NCBI GenBank assembly: GCA_951799425.1
Contig: OX637398.1
Span: 5,017,501-5,081,500, forward strand
Reading direction: 5' to 3'
Length of the DNA: 64,000 nt
From: Ilex aquifolium
Taxonomy: Eukaryota; Streptophyta; Magnoliopsida; Aquifoliales; Aquifoliaceae
Shown: piece after piece, positions 36,401-48,273 of the stretch
How positions within the stretch are numbered: the stretch's first letter is position 1
Layout of the letters: each line of letters starts with the position of its first letter
Notes under the pieces: generated by a model
Seen by the model: only the letters and a program-made list of their open reading frames with translations
Databases searched by the model: none
Told to the model about the DNA's origin: nothing
Translations under genes and position numbers: made by a program

Positions 36401-39400
36401 ATGACTAGACTAGAAGAAGCTAATAGTGTCAAACCCGAAAAATTTAGTGGTCAAAATTTTCGTAGGTGGCAAAAACAAGTTCGTTATTGGTTGACCGTAC
36501 TAGGCTTAATCTCTGCTATAGAAGAACCTCAACCTAATCAAGAGTTCTCTTCATGGTATACCCCTGAACAAATTGAATATCACTGTTATAATAGGATTCT
36601 AAGTACTCTTTCTGACCATCTTTATGATGTCTACCATAATACTACGACAACCGCTAAAGAGCTTTGGAACACTTTAGAGGCAGAGTATGGGATTGTTGAT
36701 GCAGGAATTAAACGGTTTATGATCTCTAATTTTAATAGTTATAAAATGGTGGAGAATAAACTCGTTGGTGATCAAATTCATGAATATCAAGAATTTTTGA
36801 GGAAAATTGAAAAGGGTGGAACTACATTTAGTGAAGATTTTAAAGTTTCAAGCTTAATTGACAAACTTCCACCTTCTTGGGATTATTTTGCTAAGACCCT
36901 TAGGCATAAGCAAGGAGAGTTAACCTTAACCCAAACTATAAATGCTCTTAGGGTTGAAGAGAAGCATAGGGTTAGTACTAACTCACAAAATGAGAGACCT
37001 CCTAAGATAAACCTAGTGGAAAATAGTAACAACAACCATAACAATTTCCGACCTAGGGGAAGAAATTTTAAGAATAAGAGGTTTAATGGTCGTCCTAATA
37101 ACGGTCAAAATCAAAACTATCAAAACAACAACAACAACAACAATAATAATAATAAGTTCAAGGGCTTAGGAAGAGAGAGGATGCCTTGCTTTGTTTGTGG
37201 ACGAACCAATCACTTGGCTAAGGATTGCTACTACAAGAAGACTGAACCGTATAAGCCAAAGCCCCGGCCAAATCAAAGAGGTCCAAGAGCCCAAGTCAAT
37301 GTTCTAGTGGATGGAGATAATTCCGCCGAACCCTTCTTTAGGTATAATCGTTTCCTAGTAAATTTTATCTATCAAGAAAAAGATTGGTGGTTAGACTCTG
37401 GGGCTAATATACATGTTTGCTTTGATCGTGATTTATTTAAATCTTATCAGAAATCAAGTGGAGGAAGTGTAACGCTAGGAAATGATTCCGTCGCACAAGT
37501 ACTTGGAATTGGAGACATAGAGTTAAAGATGACATCTGGGAAGACATTGATCTTGAAGGGAGTGCGACATGTTCCTGAAGTTAGAAGAAATTTAGTTAGT
37601 GGGTCGTCCTTAGTCCAACAAGGTTATAAGGTTGTAATGGAGTCAAATAAAGTTGTGATAACTAAGAATGATATATTTGTTGGCAAAGGATATATTTGTG
37701 ATGGTTTATTTAAATTGAATGTACTTTCGGAAGTTAATGAAATTTTTCATCAAGTTTTCAATGTTGAATCTTGCAATGTATGGCATGGAAGATTAGGACA
37801 CATAAGTCTAAAGAAAATCAAAAGGATGATGGATCTCAATCTTATTCCCAAATCTCATGTAGATTTTAAACATAAATGTGAAATTTGTGTACAAGCCAAA
37901 CAAACTAGAAAACCTCATAAAAGCGTAGAAAGGAATACCCAACTTCTAGAACTTATACATAGTGATGTATGTGATTCTAGTAGACCGCCAACAAGAGCCG
38001 AAAATAAATATTTTGTGACTTTTATAGATGATTGTTCTAAATATTGTTATATTTACCTTATCAAGAACAAAGATGAAGTATTTAATAAGTTTAAGCTATA
38101 TAAAAATGAGGTTGAAAATCAATTAGAGAGAAAAGTGAAAAGACTAAGGTCCGATAGAGGAGGTGAATATACTCTAACTGATCTTAGTACATTTTGTGAA
38201 GAACATGGAATAATACATGAAGTGACTCCTCCTTATTCCCCTCAATCAAATGGGATAGCTGAAAGAAAGAATAGAACCTTAATGGATATGGTAAATTCAA
38301 TGTTGAATAGTTCCGGCTTATCTGATAATTTGTGGGGGGAAGCTATACTTAGTGCTTGTTTCATCTTGAATAGAGTATATGTTAAAGATAATGAGAAAAC
38401 TCCATATGAGATATGGAAGGGAAGAGTTCCTAACCTTAGCATCATGAAAATGTGGGGGTGTTTAGCTAAGGTAGCTATTCCCGAACCAAAGAGAAAGAAA
38501 ATAGGTCCTAAGACCGTAGATACTGTTTTTGTAGGATATGCCCAAAATAGTAGCGCTAATAGATTCTTAGTTTTTAACTCGGAAATTAGTGGAATTTCAA
38601 ACAATACTATAATTGAATCTAGAGATGCTACATTTTTTGAAGATATTTTTCCTTTTAAAAATACAATGCCTAGTCAAGTAAGAGAAACACCTTCAACTAA
38701 TGATCAACCTTCTACTAGTTCTATTGTTCCCGTAGAGAAAAATATAGAACAACATGTAGAGTTAAGGAGAAGTAAAAGACCAAGAATAGAGAAGAACTTA
38801 GGAGAAGGATTTTTTACTTTTCTAGTAGAAGGAGAGCCAACGACATATAAAGAAGCTATGTCTTCTATAGATGCACCTTTTTGGAAGGAGGCTATTAATA
38901 GTGAAATTGAATCTATATTGCTTAATAATACTTGGGAGATAGTAGAATTGCCTCCTGGAAGCAAAGCTATTGGGTGTAAGTGGGTATTTAAGAAGAAACT
39001 AAAACCTGATGGAAGTATAGATAAATATAAAGCTAGATTGGTGGCTAAAGGATTTACTCAAAAGAAAGGGATAGATTATTTTGATACATACTCGCCTGTG
39101 ACTAGTATTACTACCATTAGAATATTAGTAGCCCTAGCATCTATCCATAACTTAGTAATACATCAAATGGATGTCAAGACCGCTTTTCTAAATGGGGATT
39201 TAGATGAAGAGATATATATGGAACAACCTGAGGGGTTTATGGTAAAAGGACAAGAACATAAGGTTTGTAAGTTAGTGAAGTCTTTATATGGTCTTAAACA
39301 AGCTCCCAAACAGTGGCATGAGAAGTTTGATAAAGTAATTCTAGAGTATGGTTTTCAAATTAATGAAAGTGATAAATGTTTGTACTACAAGGATAGTGAT

Positions 39401-40393
39401 GTTGGTTGTGTGATTTTATGTCTCTATGTAGATGATATACTAATTTTTGGGACAAACTTGGAGATTGTTAATGATGTTAAATCTTATTTATCTACTAAGT
39501 TTGATATGAAAGACTTGGGAGAAGCCTATGTAGTCTTGGGAATGAAAATAGAGAAAACATCTAATGGAATATCTCTAAGTCAGTCTAGTACCATAGAGAA
39601 AATGTTGAAAAAGTTTGGTTTTTATGATAGTAAGTTTGTATCAACACCATATGATCCTCATGTACATTTGAAGAAAAATAAAGGAGAACCGATTTCACAA
39701 TTGAAGTACTCACAAATGATTGGATCTTTATTATACATAGCAAATAAGTCTAGACCTGATATCTCGTATGCTGTAGGGAGACTAAGTAGATATACACATA
39801 GTCCGAGCAAAGAGCATTGGGTTGCCTTAGAGAGAGTTTTCAAGTATCTTAAAGGAACCTTAGATTACTCTTTATGTTATAGTGGATTTCCTAGTGTAGT
39901 TGAGGGCTTTAGTGATGCAAATTGGATCACCGATAGTTTAGATATAAAATCCACTACTGGCTATGTCTTTTTGTTAGGAGGAGCAGCCATATCTTGGGGA
40001 TCTAAAAAACAAACCCTAATATCAAGAAGTACTATGGAGTCAGAACTTATAGCCTTAGATACCACGTGTGCTGAGGCTGAGTGGATAAAGAATTTATTAC
40101 TAGAGATACCTCTAGTGGAAAAACCCATACCTGCCATTTCATTACATTGTGATAGTAAGGCAGTGATTGAGCTTGTGAAGCAAAATCATAATAATAAAAA
40201 GATGAATAGACATATACAAGTGAGATATAAATCAATAAAGAAAATGCTAAGTAAAAGCATAATCTCACTAGACTTTGTGAAGTCTGAACTAAATATAGCT
40301 GATCAGCTAACTAAAGGGCTTTCGAGGAAAGCTATCTCAGAACTGTCGAAGGGGATGGGCTTAAGCCCACAAGGGAGTCACCTAGGGAGGTAA
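36401..40393 (+). CDS. Copia Gag-Pol polyprotein, intact
   Basis: One uninterrupted frame of 1330 residues in standard Copia order. Gag (UBN2 type, KPEKFSGQNFRRWQKQV) is followed by the zinc knuckle CFVCGRTNHLAKDC at about 263. The protease site is WWLDSGANIHVC at about 330. Integrase has the HHCC zinc domain (HGRLGH...CEIC), DDE core with SDRGGEY and QSNGIAERKNRTL. Reverse transcriptase has KWVFKKKLKPDGS, MDVKTAFLNGDL and the catalytic YVDDI at about 1009. RNase H has GFSDANWITD and STMESELIALD. It makes the virus-like particle and copies and integrates the element. All catalytic motifs I can check are present. Lineage is probably Tork-like (inference). Confidence 0.97.
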   Translation: MTRLEEANSVKPEKFSGQNFRRWQKQVRYWLTVLGLISAIEEPQPNQEFSSWYTPEQIEYHCYNRILSTLSDHLYDVYHNTTTTAKELWNTLEAEYGIVDAGIKRFMISNFNSYKMVENKLVGDQIHEYQEFLRKIEKGGTTFSEDFKVSSLIDKLPPSWDYFAKTLRHKQGELTLTQTINALRVEEKHRVSTNSQNERPPKINLVENSNNNHNNFRPRGRNFKNKRFNGRPNNGQNQNYQNNNNNNNNNNKFKGLGRERMPCFVCGRTNHLAKDCYYKKTEPYKPKPRPNQRGPRAQVNVLVDGDNSAEPFFRYNRFLVNFIYQEKDWWLDSGANIHVCFDRDLFKSYQKSSGGSVTLGNDSVAQVLGIGDIELKMTSGKTLILKGVRHVPEVRRNLVSGSSLVQQGYKVVMESNKVVITKNDIFVGKGYICDGLFKLNVLSEVNEIFHQVFNVESCNVWHGRLGHISLKKIKRMMDLNLIPKSHVDFKHKCEICVQAKQTRKPHKSVERNTQLLELIHSDVCDSSRPPTRAENKYFVTFIDDCSKYCYIYLIKNKDEVFNKFKLYKNEVENQLERKVKRLRSDRGGEYTLTDLSTFCEEHGIIHEVTPPYSPQSNGIAERKNRTLMDMVNSMLNSSGLSDNLWGEAILSACFILNRVYVKDNEKTPYEIWKGRVPNLSIMKMWGCLAKVAIPEPKRKKIGPKTVDTVFVGYAQNSSANRFLVFNSEISGISNNTIIESRDATFFEDIFPFKNTMPSQVRETPSTNDQPSTSSIVPVEKNIEQHVELRRSKRPRIEKNLGEGFFTFLVEGEPTTYKEAMSSIDAPFWKEAINSEIESILLNNTWEIVELPPGSKAIGCKWVFKKKLKPDGSIDKYKARLVAKGFTQKKGIDYFDTYSPVTSITTIRILVALASIHNLVIHQMDVKTAFLNGDLDEEIYMEQPEGFMVKGQEHKVCKLVKSLYGLKQAPKQWHEKFDKVILEYGFQINESDKCLYYKDSDVGCVILCLYVDDILIFGTNLEIVNDVKSYLSTKFDMKDLGEAYVVLGMKIEKTSNGISLSQSSTIEKMLKKFGFYDSKFVSTPYDPHVHLKKNKGEPISQLKYSQMIGSLLYIANKSRPDISYAVGRLSRYTHSPSKEHWVALERVFKYLKGTLDYSLCYSGFPSVVEGFSDANWITDSLDIKSTTGYVFLLGGAAISWGSKKQTLISRSTMESELIALDTTCAEAEWIKNLLLEIPLVEKPIPAISLHCDSKAVIELVKQNHNNKKMNRHIQVRYKSIKKMLSKSIISLDFVKSELNIADQLTKGLSRKAISELSKGMGLSPQGSHLGR

Positions 40394-40971
40394 CCCAACT
40401 TCTGTGATTGGGGACCCCATGAAGGAAGTTCAATGGGTAGAAACAATCCATACTGCGTGACTCATTAGCACTGTTATTTAGGAAATATCCAAGAGGAGAT
40501 ATTTTCCTGCTCATCCCTATGGCAGAAGTGCATATATAGTGTGACGGTAAGGAAGGGCTTTACCCTGAATGAGACCGAGGCAGGAACACTCCTGCAGGGT
40601 ATTGTGCACATGTACCCTTGGAGGGCTCACCTAAGTGAGAGTAGTCGTGAGGCCGCGACTATGAGAATTGGGCTATTCTCTAGAAACTCTCATGAGAATC
40701 AAGATCAAGTGCAAGGCCATTAATAGCACTGACCCGCGAATTTTGACCAATATCGGTACTGTGTGTGTGACATGTTGAACTCTGGTTCAAAGGGTCTAGT
40801 TCAAGCCTTTGGTTACTATGATCCTTCGGAGGAAGACTGTCAACACTAAGTGAGGTTCAAGTCCGGAAGACACCTACACCTATTGCACAGTATAATAGTT
40901 GCCCGTATTTTTTATATTAAAGTATTTACAAAATTTTGAGATACTTTGAAGTTTAAAAACTTCTGGGGGAT

Positions 40972-41789
40972 TGTAAGAATAAAATTAAGTTTTAAAACTT
41001 CAATTGAATTCTCATTGAAATTATGTTTAAATTTTGAATTTTACAGTTACAGATTTTCTATCATATTTACTGTGTATATTTAAGAATAATAATTATTAAT
41101 ATTAAAATTGGTTTTATTGTTTCTTGAAAAGCATGTGCCAAATGGTTACTTCATTGTGAATGCCAAACGGCTACTTCACTGTGAATGCCAAATGGCTTTT
41201 GTCTTATTTCACTGTGTACGTTACACACACAGTGTCTATATAAGGGGCTTTGAGATCTTTTGGCTAGATAGAACAAAATCCACTCCAGAATCTTTCAATT
41301 GCTTATTCTTTTACACTTGACCTTCTTTTCCAATTTTCATATATTATTTTACTTTGGGCAACTCGATTCGAGTCAGATTCATCCAAACCTTCCAGTGGAC
41401 GTGACCATTGAGGAGGTGCTGCTGCGAGCGTCTGGGTTGGATCTTGGAGTCGCTGGTGTCCGTCAGTACCCTCACGTGGGGAGGCTCAGCTACTTTAGGA
41501 CAGTGATCACACGCCTCTCGGACTCGCAGGCCAGCTCTTTCTAAATAAATTTATTTGGTTTATATAGATTGCATGTTTATACATGTTCTGTATTTATTTA
41601 AATTGCATGTTATATTTTTAATTATCTAACTACTGTTTGCATGCTTTATTTTGAATTTTAGATTACAACACTCTTAGTTATTTGCTCACTTCATAAATCT
41701 AATATTTGTTGATTTGGCCAAAAATCCAGTAGCCATTTTTCTTAATTCTAATGGTAAATTTATGTGTCAGATTTATAATTGTTATTACA
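40972..41789 (+). repeat. 3' LTR of the Copia element
   Basis: The same length as the 5' LTR. Differences seen by eye are C to A in CTATCCTATT, G to A in CAGCTGCTTT, and A to T four bases before the final ACA. The 578 bp between the pol stop and this LTR contain GGGGACCCCATGAAGGAAG and TTCAATGGGTAGAAAC, like the 3' untranslated region of other plant Copia elements. Confidence 0.95.
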
Positions 41790-41969
41790 GTACTGTGAAC
41801 TCTAAACGAATCACAATTACATAAAACATGAAAGAAGTTCGAAATAAAACCAGAATATAACTCCCAAACAAAGAGACACAAAACTTTTTTTACAGCTTGT
41901 GCACTGATAATGGTAGGATTTTGGAGTGAGTTGTTCATCCTAAATTCAAATCATTTAATGGGCCCAACA

Positions 41970-42700
41970 GGTGCATAACGGTCCAAGAGACCCCTCTACA
42001 ACCAATCTGCTCTGTAATAAGGAATGGACTATAATCCAAAGGAGAGAGCCCGGCAGAGAGTCCAACTCAGCACAACCCTGCTCGGTCATAACAAGCTCAG
42101 TGGTAAGCAGTCCGGGATCAAAGAGCTCGGTATTCACCAGACCCCGAATGTCCCACATCGCACCACGTGTCCAGGGGGACCAAGGGATAATTTTTGGAGC
42201 CTTTAACAAACGTGTACTCTCTGATAAAGGGAATATTTGTACACATTTCATTGAAGGACCGTGGATATGATTAATTTCAGGGTAACGGTCACCATTACAA
42301 GACAAAAAGGAGGGGACCATATAATCAGCCAAAACAAGAGGAAGATCGCAAAAAATCCTAAATAATCCCTTGTATAAATAGAACAGCATGACACAATGTA
42401 AAACCTATCTAAGAAACCTCTACTCGCAAGGCATTGTTCAGTAAAGTTCTAAGCTAAGAAACTCACTGTAATCTTCTTCTTTAAGTAATATAAACCCTAC
42501 GGAATAAGAGCCTCCATTACAGTGGACATAGCCCTGATCTTTCGGTTAGGGTGAACCACTTATATATTTCTTTGATCATATATATTTTATCTATTAGCTT
42601 AGAATATTCATACTACCTTCCCCTATTTTGTAAAACATTGACCTAGACTCGGGCTGAGTGTTTTTCGAGCACTATCATACACAAATACAAACCCTTTGAT
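41970..42700 (+). mobile_element. LTR-like sequence, borders unclear
   Basis: The stretch has a TATA box (TTGTATAAATAGAAC), then AGTAATATAAACCC and ATTACAGTGGACATAGCC, then GGTGAACCACTTATAT. The GTGGA...GAACCAC pair is the same R/U5-like signature as in the other LTRs in this window. CG-rich upstream sequence (AAGAGCTCGG, AGCTCAGTGG) is like U3 of the 54.7-kb LTR. Ends and target duplication are not resolved. Confidence 0.45.
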
Positions 42701-42839
42701 TCATTTATTATACACTACGACCTCAATCATGTTAATTATTTCATGTTCTTAGATATTCTGTCACTTTTTGGGATAGATAATGTGAGAAAAAGTGATAATA
42801 GGTGAGATAAAATCAAGCAAATATAATAGCTTGAAGGAT

Positions 42840-42905
42840 AAATTATAGACATTAACCGTAAAGTCAGATATGTCGGACTTATAGTCAGATATGTCGGACT
42901 TACTC
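42840..42905. repeat. Short tandem duplication
   Basis: GTCAGATATGTCGGACTTA occurs twice, directly adjacent apart from a short join, at about 42860-42902. Its neighbourhood, 42700-43145, shows no gene. Confidence 0.8.
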
Positions 42906-43145
42906 TCACTAGTATCTTCCAAGTTAACCCGATACTCAGCTTACGTCTACTTTGCAGGATTAGCTTCAATATGGCCTTGCACTGAAAAAGTCTCTTGTTA
43001 TGAAAAAATAAAGAAAAAAAGAAGGTGAAGGTTAGGTGAACCACCATTAAACCAACTTACCTAAGAGAATTAATAGCATCTAGCCGGTATAAATTAATAA
43101 CATCTAGCTCGTGGTTTTAAATAATATGAATGCCCTAATAAGACG

Positions 43146-43743
43146 TAGAGGTGTCAATCTGTGTCGTCTCGTGTAATTCGCGTGTCGTGTCATTATTATT
43201 CGTATCATATTTGTGTCAAGGCCCACGAAAAAAAAAAATTTATTAAGTATGTTCTGAGTATTAAATATTAGTCTAAACTATTTATTATACATATTTAATA
43301 ATTGTGTTAATTTTATAATCGTGTGTATCAGTTTGTGTCGATCTGTATCAATTGGTCAGAGTTGACACGTTACAAAGACGGAATTACCATATTGGGAATT
43401 GGGTTAACATCTTCCTCAAGATACGACCAATTAATTTAGCATATAACTAAGTGGAATTTGTTAAATACTGAAAGTTTACCGCATATCACTCACCGGCAAT
43501 GACATAACCTAAATCTTGCAGCTTGGAATACTTCCCACTTTGACAAAAAACAAAAAAAAAAAACTGATCAATATCCTGCACGCCATTAGATCGAGTTACG
43601 CCAATAAAGTATTATGTCAAGTTCGAGTTACGTATAATTTTAAATTTATATAAATTTATATTTTGAAATGACCTGGTTTATAAGTCGGTTATGATTCAAA
43701 CCCGTTTATTGTTTATTTCATGTCTAGTTGATTTGTCAATCCT
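43146..43743. mobile_element. Possible non-autonomous hAT-like repeat
   Basis: It starts AGAGGTGTCAATCTGTGTCG with GTGTCGTGTC repeats and ends GATTTGTCAATCCT, a weak inverted copy of the start, with an inner AACCCGTTTATTG. Such GTGTCGTGTC-rich repeats are common in plants. No target duplication was confirmed. From 43744 to 44289 I see nothing to name. Confidence 0.35.
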
Positions 43744-44289
43744 AGTTATGATAATAGACCAAGTGATAATAATATTAAAGGAAATATTTTTTTTTGCACC
43801 TAATTTAGTGACTTTATTTAGTGACATGATGGACCATAGTCATTGAATTGAATAATAAGGTAATTAAAAAGATCTATATTAAACTTCATAAAATAATTTG
43901 TATAATTAAAGTTATTCAACTTTTGAACATAATGTTTAGAAACCAGCTTGAATTAGTCAAATCAAATGATTAGTTTGTAAAGACATTTTTTATTTCGGTG
44001 ATTTAGGTGGCTCTATACCCCATAATATAAAATAGAACAGATTTCGGTAAGTTCATCTGATAGTCTCAAATAGACTCATCTAACGGCCACCAACATCTCT
44101 ATTAGAATCATTCACATTGCTGACACGGGTTACCCCTAATAATATCATAAACATGAAATAAACTTCAATACATTATACAAGTTGGTGGCCAGTACCCTTG
44201 ATTCTCCGGAGATTTTATTGTCTCTTTTTCGGACTTTTTCATACTTTTACAAATATTCCATTATTTTTATCAAAATCGCATTTTGTTGA

Positions 44290-45080
44290 CAAAATGCTAA
44301 GTATCTTTTATGATGCTAAAGTGCATTTGATGAAAAATAGTGGACATAGTGCAACGCAAAGTAAATATCAACAGATTGTTAGTAGTCTGATGTTTCTGAT
44401 GAATTATATTCGTTCTGACATTACATATGATGTTGGTAATTACTTTTCTATATCATATATAATTATAATATTAATTATTAGAATGCAATGTCTAGCCTAA
44501 CGAGATAATAAGAGGCATAATTGATTATGGTTTATCTTTTTATAATTATTTTACGTTAGGTGATTATTGGGATACTAATTGAATTGTTGATGCAAATGAG
44601 TTAAATCTAACTAGTGGTTATGTGTTCACACTAGCTGGAGGGGCAGTCTCTTAGAAAACATCAAAGTATATGGGGATTGCGAGATCCACCGCATAGTTAG
44701 AGTAATTGCCTTAGAGAAGACTTGTTCAGAAGCAGAATAACTAAGAAATTCAATATTTAATAATCCAATTTTACATGTGAATGTACATTGTGATTATCAG
44801 GTTGTCATAGCTCAAGCTAAAAACAAATTATATAATGGGAAAACCCATCACATCTGGATAGGGCAAATATTGTAAGTCAGTTGATCAAGAATGTTACTTC
44901 CATTGATTATGTGAAGTCAAAGATGAATATTGTGAATCCTCTGCTAATTAAGCTACTAGTGTGGAGACTAGTGAGCAAGATATCAAGGGAGATGAGGTTG
45001 TTGCCTATTTTAGAGACTAGATACCCAACATTTATTATTGGTGATTCTACATGTAAAGTTAAATGAAAAACGAAGTCACA
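44290..45080 (+). pseudogene. Degraded Copia reverse transcriptase/RNase H fragment
   Basis: The first part reads KVHLMKNSGHSATQSKYQQI, then SLMFLMNYIRSDITYDVG, matching the region just after the Copia RT core (compare HVHLKKNKGEPISQLKYSQM of the intact element). Later, LTSGYVFTLAGGAVS matches RNase H but a stop follows. Further C-terminal pieces are spread over all frames (IDYVKSKMNIVNPL). Many stops and frameshifts show age. It is unrelated to the insertion event of the young element. The 3' region to about 45560 may be the rest of its tail and LTR. Confidence 0.8.
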
Positions 45081-45744
45081 AACAATCTCAGGTGTACAAT
45101 CATCTATTCTTATTTTCACTTAGGTGCTGAGGTCGAATGTGTAGAGTCCATCCCAATGGTATCCTAACACAACCTTTGGATTGAGAATGATTAACCTATT
45201 ATTCTTAATTGATCTAGAGCCCCTAATTGATGGGATGGAGTCGTCAACTACATCACACTTGTAATTGATGTTATCTATATGCATGTGAACGTGGAGTCAC
45301 ATTTTAGGTTCAAGGAATTAGATTCAAGGAATTTGACTCTATTATTATTTAAGTGAATTTCTCTCTTATCTAGGTGAGGTTAGAGCTTATGTAGTATTGC
45401 ATTACTATATGATTCTCCTTGAAGGGATAATCGAATCCCTTCCGTACTTTTCACAACAAGTGTGTGCTAATAAAGTGGACACTATAAAAATTCTTGGACG
45501 TTAATTTGCGAGTACTAATTACACCAAATTGCCAACTCTGGGGGCACAAATTAACTATTAAGGACAAAACTTCAGTTTAATTCTATAGTTGTTGAAATCA
45601 TTCTCTTTCTTTATTTTGCAATTTGATCCTTCAAAGGCAAAACATATGTGGGTTTATTTTCTTTGATATTTGATTAAATAAATTATTCTTTATGCAAGAA
45701 ATAGTTTTCCATTGTTTTATAATTTCCTTGAATAAAATTCCACA
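45081..45744. other. Probable 3' tail/LTR debris of the degraded Copia
   Basis: Sequence with GAAGGGATAATCGAATCCC and similar phrases probably continues the degraded element. No gene is seen. From about 45745, homology to the 3' flank of the first tandem gene copy begins. Confidence 0.4.
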
Positions 45745-45903
45745 CAAATCATATGGAATTGGTGGATGCTTTGAAAGTTTTACAAATTAACATGTATGAA
45801 AACAACCCCAGAGACAGTACCACACAGCTCAAGCAACAGCAATTGTAAATGAGAGAGAGAGAGAGAGATGGCCTTCAGTATCCTTCAATTCCCATAACCT
45901 TGT

Positions 45904-46365
45904 TTAGAGCATTCCTCGAGTTCTTTTTGAAACAGCATAGCTCCTGCTTCTCGGATACACATTCGTTTTTACATTAATCTCTTCTGCAAATTCACAAGGC
46001 TTGTCTTCGTCAATCCTTCCAACAGCAACGGTCTGGCTGCGAGGCACAACATTAGCTCCGGCCATGGGCGATTGTCGTCGGCGAAGCTCCATCTCAATTT
46101 TGTTGCCCAGGTTCCGAGTCGAAGCAATCCTCATAAGCTCCCTAAAATCTTCATCGTTGCTGGCTGTGGAGTGGACGCTGAAGCTCTTAGGCAAAGTAGT
46201 GTTGACATATGACATTGGGCCCGCAACGGTGCCGTAGCTGACATGTCCGGCGCACCCCCACAGGCTTTGGATATAGAAGTCTTTGGCCCTGATCAAAACC
46301 CTTATGGGTGCTTTCAGGAATCGGCGGGTGATTGTGTTTTCTTTCCTGGCCGGCTTGGTGCTCAT
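45904..46365 (-). CDS. Conserved plant protein of unknown function, tandem copy 2
   Basis: A single exon of 153 residues, MSTKPARKENTITRRFLKAP onward, closely matching the copy at 33.3 kb. Shared blocks are KAPIRVLIRA(R/K)DFYI, TLPKSFSVHST, DEDFRELMRIASTR, LGNKIE, VGRIDEDKPCEF and YPRSRSYAVSK. The region after KSLWGCAGHVSY and the C-terminus differ most. The frame is intact, suggesting selection on both copies. A conserved leader with AACATGCGAAGA lies about 100 bp upstream. Confidence 0.85.
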   Translation of the reverse strand: MSTKPARKENTITRRFLKAPIRVLIRAKDFYIQSLWGCAGHVSYGTVAGPMSYVNTTLPKSFSVHSTASNDEDFRELMRIASTRNLGNKIEMELRRRQSPMAGANVVPRSQTVAVGRIDEDKPCEFAEEINVKTNVYPRSRSYAVSKRTRGML

Positions 46366-47991
46366 ATTTGACTGTTGAACTTCTCTACCGTATTAGAAAG
46401 AAGTGTTGATGAAATATATGCAGAGAAAAAGAGAGAGAGAGAAGACGATCGGTAACAAAACATGCGAAGATCAATTAAAGGTATACTTTAAAGCAATGAT
46501 TAAAGAATATATATAGATTAATTGGTGTGGTATGCAAAGATAGGCTTTGGAATAAGAAATTACGAGTAGTTTGAAACTTGAAAGTGACATATATCGGGCA
46601 AGAGAGAGAGACAGAGAAAGAGAGAGAGAAGGGTTTCTGCAGGGGGTATAATCCAACGACAGGCCGAAGGTATATGCTTGACCGAGCAGTTGGATGGCAT
46701 GGGGGGGTACTTTGCAAAGTCAAATTAGCAAGATTGGATTGGAGTCCAACCGAACTGAGATAAGAATAAAACACAAAGATGATCAATATGTCTGTACAAA
46801 AAAGAAAAAAAAAGGACAGGTTGAAGAATAAGAATGGTCCACGTTGAATTCTCCATTTGGCTAACTTCTTGTATTTATTTTGTTATTTTTTCCAGTGGCA
46901 GGAATTGAGTTCCAACTCTTTAGCCATTAATATACACTTCTATATGTGCTACCATTTCAATGTTCAAACTAAAATGACCTAGCGAAAATTAAAGAAGCAA
47001 TAGTTTTTCCCACCAACTTTCTTAAAATATAAGTCCTATGAACCTTTAAGGTTATTTTCCAGCATTTTAACGCTATATATCTCTTCTAATTTGTTCTCTA
47101 AACCCTTGTTGATTATCATATCGAAGATTTTTTTAGCATCAATCAGAGTCTCTTCTTCTTACTTCTCTTCTTTCGTTTTTTTAATAGTGTAGGTCATCGA
47201 GGAACCAATGAATATCCCTCGATAACTATTTAATAAAAAACCGCATCAATAAAAATGATAATCAACAGTTTTTTTAGAAGAGAATCTATTCTCCATTAAT
47301 AATATAGGCTAATTAAATACATAATCAAATTAATCAATAAAACTTCAACATCAGCAATGACCTAACCTAGTTTGGAATAGTCCTCAAGATCCTGATTATC
47401 AAGTCTAATTTTTAAATCCGTGTAGCATTATTCCTCAAGAGTAATAGACAAATGGCTGGTCAATAAATGGCAGGTCACCATGAACCCTTGTGTCCTTAAC
47501 TAACTATTTTAATTTTAGAGATGTAAACTGGGGAAACAATTTCTTATTAAATGATGCGATTTATTAATTAAGCTGAATTAGTCATCCTTTTCTTCCGAAT
47601 ATATTAATCATGAAACAACCAACTCTTCTGTTGAATATGGAATTTTTTTTAAAAAATAAAGCCCCCACAAATGGTATGAAATTGACCATCAAAATCAGTT
47701 TGAATTATTCAAGAATAGATGATTAACAATTTAAGGATTGGGGAGAAAAAAAAAAAGGCAAAATGAGAATCGGATAAGTCTAAATTTAGTACGTCACGGT
47801 GGCTTGATTGATTTTTAGTAATTAATTATAAATTACCCATTAAAAAAAAAGAGTCGGTACGATACTGAGTTCATCGAGAATCGTAAATTTTGGCTTGATT
47901 GATTTTTAATTATTAATTATAAAAATAATATAATAATATAATTTTTTTTTATACAAGCTTCATCGTCTAAACAGTGTATTTGTGCAGTACT
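46366..47991. other. Promoter of tandem copy 2 and AT-rich spacer
   Basis: The first 250 bp are conserved with the flank of copy 1 (TTAGAAAGAAGTG, AAAACATGCGAAGA, TAAAGCAATG, AGTTTGAAA and AAAGTGACA in order). A GA-rich tract lies at about 46600-46630. At 47395, AAGTCTAATTTTTAAATCCG resembles a SINE-like repeat at 60.95 kb. No further gene. Confidence 0.5.
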
Positions 47992-48000
47992 TAAGATTAA

Positions 48001-48232
48001 GGGGTTTTTGGAAGCCGGTACACCTAATTAGAGTTATTTGGCAAAAAGTACACATTAAAAAATGTCTTGGAAAAAAATACACTACATGGATACAAAGACC
48101 TAAATATCCCCTTTAGGGTCATTTAATTCAAAATCTCTTATCTTTAATGCACCTTGATTCATGTGTATTAACAATTCAAAATCTCTTATATTTAATGCAC
48201 CTTGATTCATATATATATATATATATAAATTC

Positions 48233-48273
<41 letters not shown>

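Larger units (their letters stand above)
35025..41789 (+). mobile_element. Full-length Ty1/Copia LTR retrotransposon
   Basis: A complete 6.77-kb element. Two 818-bp LTRs (35025-35842 and 40972-41789), both TG...CA, are flanked by a perfect 5-bp duplication GTACT (35020-35024 and 41790-41794). By eye the LTRs differ at three positions, about 0.4%, so insertion is recent. A single open Gag-Pol frame fills 36401-40393. A polypurine-like CTGGGGGAT precedes the right LTR. A standard initiator-tRNA primer site (TGGTATCAGAGC) is not seen after the left LTR. Confidence 0.97.

Noticed and set aside
41971-42389. Open frames of 99 and 144 codons on opposite strands
   Set aside because: They lie in a CG-richer LTR-like U3 region and neither has a domain.
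44290-45080. Copia fragment as part of the young element
   Set aside because: It lies 2.5 kb beyond the young element's target duplication and its sequence is different and heavily mutated.
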